From NCBI GenBank assembly GCA_002493515.1, contig DKYZ01000103.1, positions 1 through 18,699 of the forward strand: a stretch of DNA of 18,699 nt. Direction: 5' to 3'. Shown one piece after another: positions 8,062-14,940 of the stretch. The notes under the pieces are model-generated. The model searched no databases. It was not told the origin of the DNA and saw only the letters and a program-made list of their open reading frames with translations. Each line of letters begins with the position of its first letter. The stretch's first letter is position 1. A program made the translations under genes and the position numbers. Source of the DNA: Porphyromonadaceae bacterium UBA7087 (GTDB taxonomy: Bacteria; Bacteroidota; Bacteroidia; Bacteroidales; Muribaculaceae).

Positions 8062-10182
8062 ATGACAAGCATGAAATATAGTATTCTTATCGCCCCTCTT
8101 TTGCTATTTCCTCTTTCCGCAGCCGCATATGTAACATCCGTGGCTTCGCCTTCGGGCAATATTTCCCTTGATTTCGATCTTCAGGCCGACGGTCGTCCCG
8201 AATACAAGGTCGATTACAAGACACGTCCCGTGGTGCTCGCCTCGGGACTCGGACTGGAACTTGCTGACACCCCCTCTTTAATGTCGGGCTTCGAGATTAT
8301 CGGTACGGACACACTTTCGTTTGACGAGACCTGGGAGCCGGTATGGGGTGAGAGCAGCCATATACGCAATCACTACCGCGAGCTGCTGGCGCACCTGCGC
8401 CAACGTGACACCGACCGACTGATGGATATTCGGTTTCGCGTTTACGATGATGGTATAGGCTTCAGATATGAGTTCCCCACTCAGCCTAACCTGGTATACT
8501 TTATCGTAAAAGACGAGCACAGCGAGTTCGCCATGACAGGCGACCACGTGGCCTGGTGGATTGCCGGCGACTATGATACGCAGGAATATGATTACACCGA
8601 GTCTCGCCTCTCAGAGGTGCGCGGACTGATGAAGGGTGCCATATCGTCCAACGCCTCACAGACCCAGTTCTCCCCTACCGGCGTGCAGACCTCTCTTCAG
8701 TTACGCACCGACGATGGCATCTATATCAATATCCACGAGGCTGCGCTTGTGGACTATTCTACGATGCATCTCAATCTTGATGACGACAAGATGGTGTTCG
8801 AATCCTGGCTGACGCCCGATGCGCAAGGCAACAAAGGCCATTTGCAGGCGCCGTGTAAGTCGCCGTGGCGTACGCTCATAATCAGTGACGACGCCTGCGA
8901 CATGCTTTCCTCGAATCTCATATACAATCTTAATGATCCTTGTGCCTATGACGACACCTCATGGATTAAACCCGTAAAATATGTCGGTGTATGGTGGGAG
9001 ATGATAGGAGGAGGAAAACAATGGTCTTACACTTTCGATCTTCCGTCAGTCAAACTAGATGAGACTGATTATACCAAAACGAAACCGCACGGACAGCATC
9101 CTGCCAACACAGAGAATGTGAAGCGATATATAGACTTCGCGGCCGAGCACGGTTTTGACCAGGTTTTGGTGGAGGGCTGGAATATCGGTTGGGAAGACTG
9201 GTTCGGTCACTCCAAAGATTATGTGTTCGACTTTGTTACCCCCTATCCGGATTTTGACATCGACTATCTGAACGAGTATGCCCGTTCGAAAGGCGTACGT
9301 CTGATGATGCATCATGAGACCTCGGGGGCTGTCCGTAATTACGAGAGGCACATGCAGGCGGCATATGACCTTATGGACAAGTATGGCTACAATGCTGTAA
9401 AGTCAGGATATGTCGGCGATGTCATGCCTCGTGGTGAGCACCATTACGGGCAGTGGCTCAACAATCATTATCTGTATGCCGTCACGGAGGCTGCAAAACA
9501 CAAGATTATGGTGAACGCCCATGAGGCAACGCGCCCCACGGGTCTGGCCAGGACATATCCCAATCTCATAGGTAACGAAAGTGCACGCGGCACGGAATAT
9601 GAGTCTTTTGCCGGCAACAAGCCATCGCACACTACCGTGCTGCCCTTTACCAGGCTTCAGGGTGGACCGATGGATTATACGCCCGGTATCTTCGAGATGG
9701 ATATGAAGAAAGTCAATCCCAATAGCCAGGGTCATGTCAACAGTACGCTTGCACGTCAGCTTGCCCTTTACGTGACCATGTATAGCCCGCTTCAGATGGC
9801 TGCCGATGTGCCCGAGGTTTATGAACGCTTCATGGATGCGTTCCAGTTCATAAAAGATGTGCCCGTAGATTGGGAGGAAAGCAAATATCTTGCTGCCGAG
9901 CCTGGCCGTTATATCGTGGCTGCCCGCAAGGGAAAGGGGGGTAACGACTGGTATGTAGGCTGCACTGCCAATGAGGACGGGTATGAGTCCATCCTTTCAC
10001 TCGATTTCCTTGATCCGGACAAGAAATATGAAGCCACAATATATGCCGATGCAAAGGATGCAAATTATCTTACCAACCCTCAGGCTTATACCATAACCAC
10101 CAAAAAGGTAAATGCCAAAACAAAACTTAAATTGAAGGCTGCCCCCGGCGGAGGCTATGCTATCTCGATAAAGCAGCTTTAA
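8062..10182 (+). CDS. GH97 alpha-glucosidase, SusB-like, inverting type
   Basis: This 706-residue GH97 enzyme releases glucose from the non-reducing ends of alpha-glucans. A type I signal peptide (cleaved near AAA-YVTS, residue 22) with no lipobox puts it in the periplasm. The N-terminal beta-sandwich (about 25-270), TIM barrel (about 285-590, starting near VKYVGVWWEMIGGG) and C-terminal beta domain match the family, and length is close to SusB. Key residues are E419 (MMHHETSG), E488 (NAHEATRP), E506 (IGNESARG) and E512 (RGTEYES). Their spacings equal those of SusB E439, E508, E526 and E532, and E175 (YDTQEY) fits the SusB calcium ligand E194. This indicates the calcium-dependent inverting alpha-glucosidase type, not the retaining alpha-galactosidase type, which uses an Asp. 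It follows GH66 by 7 nt. An alternative start is the ATG at 8071, three codons in; the sequence does not decide between them. Confidence 0.95.
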   Translation: MTSMKYSILIAPLLLFPLSAAAYVTSVASPSGNISLDFDLQADGRPEYKVDYKTRPVVLASGLGLELADTPSLMSGFEIIGTDTLSFDETWEPVWGESSHIRNHYRELLAHLRQRDTDRLMDIRFRVYDDGIGFRYEFPTQPNLVYFIVKDEHSEFAMTGDHVAWWIAGDYDTQEYDYTESRLSEVRGLMKGAISSNASQTQFSPTGVQTSLQLRTDDGIYINIHEAALVDYSTMHLNLDDDKMVFESWLTPDAQGNKGHLQAPCKSPWRTLIISDDACDMLSSNLIYNLNDPCAYDDTSWIKPVKYVGVWWEMIGGGKQWSYTFDLPSVKLDETDYTKTKPHGQHPANTENVKRYIDFAAEHGFDQVLVEGWNIGWEDWFGHSKDYVFDFVTPYPDFDIDYLNEYARSKGVRLMMHHETSGAVRNYERHMQAAYDLMDKYGYNAVKSGYVGDVMPRGEHHYGQWLNNHYLYAVTEAAKHKIMVNAHEATRPTGLARTYPNLIGNESARGTEYESFAGNKPSHTTVLPFTRLQGGPMDYTPGIFEMDMKKVNPNSQGHVNSTLARQLALYVTMYSPLQMAADVPEVYERFMDAFQFIKDVPVDWEESKYLAAEPGRYIVAARKGKGGNDWYVGCTANEDGYESILSLDFLDPDKKYEATIYADAKDANYLTNPQAYTITTKKVNAKTKLKLKAAPGGGYAISIKQL

Positions 10183-10286
10183 GCGTCCTTAAGTTCCTTT
10201 GCTACAAAGGGAAATAGGATTAGGGCTTTTTTTATCGAAATAAAAGCAGGTAATATCTGGACTAAGGTTAAAAAGATTGATTGACT

Positions 10287-10322
10287 CAGAGGAGTTCCCC
10301 CTACCGGGAGCTCCTCTGTTTT
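10287..10322 (+). terminator. Intrinsic terminator of the dextran PUL operon
   Basis: CAGAGGAGTTCCC (10287-10299) pairs with GGGAGCTCCTCTG (10306-10318) across a six-base loop, giving a 13-bp stem with a single G-U pair, followed directly by TTTT. It lies about 105 nt after the GH97 stop and before the promoter of the next unit. A weaker hairpin (10194-10213) lies just after the GH97 stop, but its T-run begins 13 nt away. Confidence 0.8.
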
Positions 10323-10346
10323 AATAGAATGAAAATGCCATAATAT

Positions 10347-10377
10347 TTTGCGGTTTCTGTTTTTTTATATACTTTTA
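10347..10377 (+). promoter_or_regulatory. Candidate Bacteroides-type promoter for the OmpA-like/TPR lipoprotein gene
   Basis: TTTG at 10347-10350 is followed after 19 nt by TACTTTTA at 10370-10377. This matches the Bacteroides consensus TTTG, 19-21 nt, TAnnTTTG with one mismatch at the final G. It sits between the PUL terminator and the coding region in AT-rich DNA, and would give a leader of roughly 85-90 nt. Confidence 0.45.
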
Positions 10378-10391
10378 CGCGATATTTCGCA

Positions 10392-10424
10392 GGCTGACGG
10401 GCCTTTTTCGAGCCTCCGTCGGCC
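10392..10424 (+). promoter_or_regulatory. Hairpin in the 5' leader of the OmpA-like/TPR lipoprotein mRNA
   Basis: GGCTGACGG (10392-10400) pairs with CCGTCGGCC (10416-10424), a nine-base-pair stem with one G-U pair and a 15-nt loop. If the promoter at 10347-10377 is right, the stem begins within about ten bases of the mRNA 5' end, where a hairpin could protect an abundant transcript. It has no T-run immediately after it, so it is not a typical terminator. No known riboswitch was recognised. Confidence 0.45.
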
Positions 10425-10471
10425 TTGTCGGACATGAATTTAGTATCTAACCTTTAATATAGCAATTAGTT

Positions 10472-12154
10472 ATGAACAAAAAAGTGCTTTTCATGGCATT
10501 GGGCGTGACCCTGCTGGCTACCACGGGCTGTAACAAGAAGCTCGGTCAGTTTGACAGCAGCTTCTTCAACACCACGCCTAATCCCCTCGAGACGGTCGGC
10601 GAGAACGTTCCCGCCACCATCACGGGCAACGTACCCGCAAAATTCATGCGCAAGAACGCCAAGGTGACCGCTACACCGGTGCTCGTATACAACGGCGGCG
10701 AGACCGCCGGAACTCCGACTGTGTTCCAGGGGGAGAACGTACGCGCCAACGGCCAGGTGGTAGGTTATGACAACGGCGGCAGCGTGATGATTCCTTTCAA
10801 TACGGCTTACAAGCCCGAGATGGAGAGCTCCGAGCTCTACCTCGATTTCGCTGTTGACCAGAACGGCAAGCTCTACGGCCTGCCCCGCGTCAAGGTAGCC
10901 GACGGCATCATCGCCACCTCTACCCTCGCTTCCGCAGCCACTGTGAAGCCCGCCATCGCAAAGGATGACTTCCAGAGAATCATCAACGAGAAATACAGCG
11001 CCGAAATCAAGTTTCTCATCAACCAGGCAAATATCCGCAAGAACCAGATCGATGCTGCCGATTACGTTGACCTCAACGCCAGGCTGAAGGCCGCCAACGC
11101 CGCCGCCAACCAGGAAATCGCCGGCGTGGACATCAGCTCCTACGCTTCTCCCGACGGTACGCTCGCTTTCAACACCGAGCTCGCAGAGCGTCGTGAGCAG
11201 AATACGACAAACTTCATGGAGAAGCAGCTCAAGAAGGATCAGATCACCGAGTTCGGCGAGCTGACCTCATCGTTCACTCCCGAGGACTGGGAGGGCTTCC
11301 AGAAGCTTGTGTCGGCTTCCAATATCCAGGACAAGGACCTTATCCTCAGCGTCCTCTCGATGTATAAGGATCCCGAGCAGAGGGAGAAGGAGATCAGAAA
11401 CCTCTCCTCTGTATTCGACGAGCTCGCCAAGGAGATCCTGCCGCAGCTGCGCTACTCACGCATCATGGCCTCGATCAACACCATCGGCAAGAGTGACCAG
11501 GAGATGGAGAACCTCTTCAACACCAACCCGTCTGCCCTGAGCGACAACGAGATTCTCTACACCGCTACCCTCACCAACGACAACGCACGCAAGATGGCCA
11601 TCTACAAGAAGGCTACCGAGCTTTATCCCAACGACTACCGCACGTTCAACAACCTCGGTATGACGCAGTATATCGCCGGTGACTACGCAGCCGCCCAGGC
11701 CAACTTCGAGAAGGCAGCCCGTCTGAACCCGAAGTCGAAGGAGGTGCAGATGAACCTCGGTCTCGTATCGCTTCTCAACGGCAACTATGCCAAGGCCAAC
11801 GAGCAGATCGGTGGCGCAGCCGGCGTTCCGGAGGCAGCTGACGCTCTCGGTGTATACTATCTGACACAGGGTGAGGTTTCCAAGGCTGTGAAGACCTTCG
11901 GCAATGCCAAGACCAACAACGCAGCCCTGGCCCAGATTCTCGCCAAGGACTACAGCACTGCCAAGAGCACTCTCAGCGCCATCCAGAATCCTGACGCCAC
12001 TACTTATTACCTGATGGCCGTTCTCGGTGCCCGCACCAACAACAGCAGCATGGTTACAAGCAACCTCGCACAGGCTGTGAAGCTCAACCCGGCATATGCC
12101 GCAAGAGCAAAGAAAGACCTGGAGTTCGCCAAATTCAACGTCTCCGGCCTCTAA
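10472..12154 (+). CDS. Outer-membrane-type lipoprotein with OmpA-like segment and C-terminal TPR repeats
   Basis: This 560-residue protein resembles a conserved Bacteroidota lipoprotein family with no clear named function. The cysteine at residue 20 (ATTGCNKKLG) marks it as a lipoprotein. Residues about 30-155 are beta-rich and unrecognised. Residues about 175-262 look OmpA-like: ISSYASPDGTLAFNTELAERR aligns with the peptidoglycan-binding loop of OmpA, keeping the Asn, Leu, Glu and Arg positions. S226 stands where the diaminopimelate-binding Asp normally is, while R241 matches the binding Arg. A helical segment (about 265-345) leads to TPR-like repeats at about 370-480, for example FNNLGMTQYIAGDYAAAQANFEKAARLNP-type helices at 392-420, with a further helical repeat to the C-terminus. 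Codons are strongly biased to C-ending and AAG forms, unlike the neighbours, suggesting very high expression. It has its own promoter and terminators on both sides. A structural envelope role is an inference. Confidence 0.8.
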   Translation: MNKKVLFMALGVTLLATTGCNKKLGQFDSSFFNTTPNPLETVGENVPATITGNVPAKFMRKNAKVTATPVLVYNGGETAGTPTVFQGENVRANGQVVGYDNGGSVMIPFNTAYKPEMESSELYLDFAVDQNGKLYGLPRVKVADGIIATSTLASAATVKPAIAKDDFQRIINEKYSAEIKFLINQANIRKNQIDAADYVDLNARLKAANAAANQEIAGVDISSYASPDGTLAFNTELAERREQNTTNFMEKQLKKDQITEFGELTSSFTPEDWEGFQKLVSASNIQDKDLILSVLSMYKDPEQREKEIRNLSSVFDELAKEILPQLRYSRIMASINTIGKSDQEMENLFNTNPSALSDNEILYTATLTNDNARKMAIYKKATELYPNDYRTFNNLGMTQYIAGDYAAAQANFEKAARLNPKSKEVQMNLGLVSLLNGNYAKANEQIGGAAGVPEAADALGVYYLTQGEVSKAVKTFGNAKTNNAALAQILAKDYSTAKSTLSAIQNPDATTYYLMAVLGARTNNSSMVTSNLAQAVKLNPAYAARAKKDLEFAKFNVSGL

Positions 12155-12181
12155 GCCACGAATTTATCCATAGTATATAAG

Positions 12182-12223
12182 AAAAGGCGGCAAAGCCCAA
12201 CCACGGGCTTTGCCGCCTTTTTT
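12182..12223 (+). terminator. Strong intrinsic terminator after the OmpA-like/TPR lipoprotein gene
   Basis: AAAAGGCGGCAAAGCCC (12182-12198) pairs perfectly with GGGCTTTGCCGCCTTTT (12205-12221) around the loop AACCAC, and the T-run extends to 12223. It starts 27 nt after the stop codon. Because the A-run on the left mirrors the T-run, it could act on both strands, but no gene converges on it. Confidence 0.93.
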
Positions 12224-12283
12224 GATGAAGTTCAGCTTCCCGAGAGTAGAAATATATGAATTAACTTCTTTTATCATTCGGTA

Positions 12284-12315
12284 GTTGGCTGTTTTGATGA
12301 TTTTTATTACCTTTG
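12284..12315 (+). promoter_or_regulatory. Bacteroides-type promoter of the polysaccharide export operon
   Basis: TACCTTTG at 12308-12315 is a perfect match to the Bacteroides -7 element TAnnTTTG. GTTG at 12284-12287, 20 nt upstream, fits the -33 element TTTG with one mismatch. Transcription should start near 12321-12324, about 145-150 nt before the assigned start of the SLBB gene. Confidence 0.7.
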
Positions 12316-12322
12316 CAGCGTA

Positions 12323-12469
12323 ATGTGGATATGCAGACACGCATTCGGGCATCCCGTCCGGGTCTGCAGTCATTCAAACAGCAACCATACAAGTCGCGGC
12401 TGGCTTGCAGGCCGTGGCGCGAGAACAAGTAAAACATCATATCAACGTTATAAATTTTTTATCTCCCAG
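12323..12469 (+). promoter_or_regulatory. Structured 5' leader of the polysaccharide export operon
   Basis: The 315 nt between the lipoprotein and SLBB genes hold the terminator, the promoter and this leader. Two hairpins are visible. TGCAGAC (12332-12338) pairs with GTCTGCA (12362-12368), enclosing a small CGGG/CCCG stem. A second stem joins CGCGGCTG (12395-12402) to CAGGCCGTG (12408-12416) with one bulged G and one G-U pair. An AT-rich, apparently unstructured tail runs to the start codon. There is no T-run after either hairpin, so simple attenuation is not evident, and no known riboswitch class was recognised. The leader is in frame with the SLBB gene and has no stop codon, so the ATG at 12323 could be mistaken for the gene start. 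Confidence 0.5.
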
Positions 12470-14896
12470 ATGAAACTCAGCCGCATCCTTCTCCCCCTCT
12501 TCCTGCTTTGTGCAGTGCCGGCTTTCGCCCTGACCGATGATCAGGTGGTGAAATACATAAAGGAGCAATCCGCCGCCGGAAAATCAGAAAAACAGATCGG
12601 CAAAGAACTGATGGCCAAAGGAGTGACTCCCGAACAGGTGAAACGTATCAAGGCCAAGTACGAGCGCGAGCGCAGCGCTGATGTGCCTGCGCAATCTTCC
12701 GTTCAGGAGTACGATGGTCGAAAGCTTGTGACCAGTACACGCGATGTCGAGGAAGTAACCGTTGTCGAAGGACGCGACATTTCGGGTTTGACGTATAATT
12801 CTTCGGCAGCAGATTCGGAAAACGTCCGTAAAAGAGGTTCTCGATCTGTATATGGCCGTGAACTTTTCAATTCCAAAAGCCTGACTTTCGAGCCTAATGA
12901 GAACATGGCGACTCCTCAGAACTACAAGCTCGGCCCTGGCGACGAGGTCGTGATCGATATGTGGGGTAACAATGAGGAACATATATCCCAGGTGATTTCC
13001 CCAGAGGGAAGCATCATGATCGCACAGCTTGGCCCGGTCTATCTCAACGGCATGACCATCAACGAGGCAAACAAGTATATTAAAGGCGTGTTCGCAAGAA
13101 AATATGCCGGACTGGGCGACAACGAGACGGAAATCAACGTCACTCTTGGCGACATCCGCACAATCCAGGTGGATATAATGGGTGAGGTCAGCACACCGGG
13201 AACATTCCGTATCTCCCCGTTCTCGACAGTGTTCCATGCCCTCTATAATGCCGGAGGAATCAACGACATCGGATCAATGCGTAATATCCAGGTGCTCCGC
13301 AACGGCCGCAAGGTGGCGACAGTCGACATCTATGATTACCTTTTCAAGGGAAAGCAGACAGGCAACATCCGCCTGCAGGAGGGAGACGTGATAATCGTGC
13401 CCCCCTACTCCCAGCTTGTTGAGGTAGCGGGCAACGTGAAGCGCCCGATGGCTTATGAAATCAAGCCGACAGAGACAGTGGCCACACTTCTCGACTATGC
13501 GGGAGGTTTTTCAGGCGATGCCTATGGCGGGATGGTACGTCTGGAGCGCCAGAACGGAACTGAGAACGAACTCTACAACATCGACAAGGCGCAGTTCGCA
13601 TCATATAAGCTCAAGGATGGCGACGTAGTTACAATAGGCACGGTGCTTGACCGCTATGCCAACCGCGTGGAGCTCAACGGAGCAGTGATGCGTCCGGGTG
13701 TATTCGCCCTGGGCAAGGATATCGTGACACTGACAGATCTTCTCAACAAGGCCGACGGCCTTAAAGAGGATGCCTACAAAGAGCGCGCACTCCTCTACCG
13801 CGAGGGTCCGGACCTCACCCTTGAGGTGATACCTTTCAACATCAACGATATCCTGACGGGACGCGCTCCCGACATTACTCTCCGCAAGAACGACGTGGTG
13901 GAGATTGCGAGCGTTCAGGAAATCTTTGAGCGCGGAGATTTCACAATCGACGGCCAAATAGCCAATCCGGGCCAGTACTCATATGTGGAAAACACGACTC
14001 TTGAAGATCTGATCCTCCGTGCGGGAGGTTTGCTCGAGGGCGCATCGCGTGCACGTATCGATATCTCGCGCCGTGTGGTGGACCCCGATGCTGTGGAGCA
14101 GACTTCAGTCATAGCCCAGACATATACGGTCAGCCTTGAGAACGGTATCGCGGCCGACGGCAAACGTGGTTTCATGCTTAAGCCATATGATGTGGTGCAT
14201 GTCCGCACAAGTCCCGGATATGAGGTTCAGAAGAATGTGCTTGTCGACGGCGAGGTGCTTTTCGCCGGAACATATGCGCTTCAGACCCGCAACGAGCGTC
14301 TTTCAGATGTTGTCAGAAGAGCCGGAGGCGTTGTCGAGGGGGCTTACCTGAAAGGCGCATGGCTCTCGCGAAAGCTCAGCGACAGCGAGCGTCTTGCCCG
14401 CGACGAGGCAATGCGCGTGGCTCAGCAGAACACTACCGGAGAAGACTCCATCTCCATTAACAAGATCGAGCTTTCCGATTCCTATAATGTGGGTATCGAT
14501 CTGGTGAAGGCTCTCGAGATGCCGGGCTCCACCTACGATATAATTCTCCAGGAGGGTGACCACCTCTATGTTCCCGAGATGCAGAGCACAGTCAGGATAT
14601 CCGGCGACGTGATGTTCCCCAACACTGTGGTTTACGAGCCTGGAAAGAACCTCAAGCATTATATCAACCAGGCTGGAGGATATGGCGACCGCGCCAAAAA
14701 GAGCAAGGCGTTCGTAATCTACATGAACGGAACCGTGGCCAAGGCGAACAACAAGACGCCGATAGAACCGGGATGCCAGATAATGGTGCCGTCGAAACAG
14801 AAGTCGTCGACCGACTGGTCTAAGATTCTGTCGATCGCAACATCGTTCAGCTCCCTTGCCACAATGGCTGCCACAATCGGAAACCTGCTGAGATAG
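12470..14896 (+). CDS. Wza-like multi-SLBB polysaccharide export protein
   Basis: This 808-residue protein should form the outer-membrane or periplasmic channel through which a polysaccharide leaves the cell. The start at 12470 is chosen because it gives a clean signal peptide (MKLSRILLPLFLLCAVPAFA, cut after residue 20), and the in-frame ATG at 12323 coincides with the predicted transcription start. A short charged helical domain (about 22-68, TDDQVVKYIKEQ) precedes a poly-export domain at about 147-230 (NYKLGPGDEVVIDMWG). Repeated SLBB domains follow, opening at about 232 (VDIMGEVSTPGTF), 316 (VEVAGNVKRPMAY), 399 (VELNGAVMRPGVF), 491 (FTIDGQIANPGQY), 589 (VLVDGEVLFAGTY) and 708 (VRISGDVMFPNTV). 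A short helix ends the protein. Unlike E. coli Wza there is no convincing lipobox. About 800 residues is a common size for Bacteroidota homologues and is much longer than Wza. It is the first gene of the export operon. Confidence 0.9.
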   Translation: MKLSRILLPLFLLCAVPAFALTDDQVVKYIKEQSAAGKSEKQIGKELMAKGVTPEQVKRIKAKYERERSADVPAQSSVQEYDGRKLVTSTRDVEEVTVVEGRDISGLTYNSSAADSENVRKRGSRSVYGRELFNSKSLTFEPNENMATPQNYKLGPGDEVVIDMWGNNEEHISQVISPEGSIMIAQLGPVYLNGMTINEANKYIKGVFARKYAGLGDNETEINVTLGDIRTIQVDIMGEVSTPGTFRISPFSTVFHALYNAGGINDIGSMRNIQVLRNGRKVATVDIYDYLFKGKQTGNIRLQEGDVIIVPPYSQLVEVAGNVKRPMAYEIKPTETVATLLDYAGGFSGDAYGGMVRLERQNGTENELYNIDKAQFASYKLKDGDVVTIGTVLDRYANRVELNGAVMRPGVFALGKDIVTLTDLLNKADGLKEDAYKERALLYREGPDLTLEVIPFNINDILTGRAPDITLRKNDVVEIASVQEIFERGDFTIDGQIANPGQYSYVENTTLEDLILRAGGLLEGASRARIDISRRVVDPDAVEQTSVIAQTYTVSLENGIAADGKRGFMLKPYDVVHVRTSPGYEVQKNVLVDGEVLFAGTYALQTRNERLSDVVRRAGGVVEGAYLKGAWLSRKLSDSERLARDEAMRVAQQNTTGEDSISINKIELSDSYNVGIDLVKALEMPGSTYDIILQEGDHLYVPEMQSTVRISGDVMFPNTVVYEPGKNLKHYINQAGGYGDRAKKSKAFVIYMNGTVAKANNKTPIEPGCQIMVPSKQKSSTDWSKILSIATSFSSLATMAATIGNLLR

Positions 14897-14940
14897 CGTG
14901 GAAAGGCGTCACAGCAATCCTTGTAAAATACAAATCGAAA

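Noticed and set aside
10194..10233. Hairpin (TTCCTTTG with CAAAGGGAA) and later T-run after the GH97 stop as the operon terminator
   Set aside because: The T-run starts 13 nt after the stem, and the stem is short and A/T-rich. The hairpin at 10287-10322 is a far better terminator.
12323..12469. N-terminal extension of the SLBB protein from the ATG at 12323
   Set aside because: The start would coincide with the predicted transcription start, and the extension encodes no recognisable domain and would place the signal peptide internally. The leader also shows RNA hairpins.
12584..13237. 217-codon - strand frame opposite the SLBB gene
   Set aside because: Shadow of the poly-export and SLBB coding region, with no family features.
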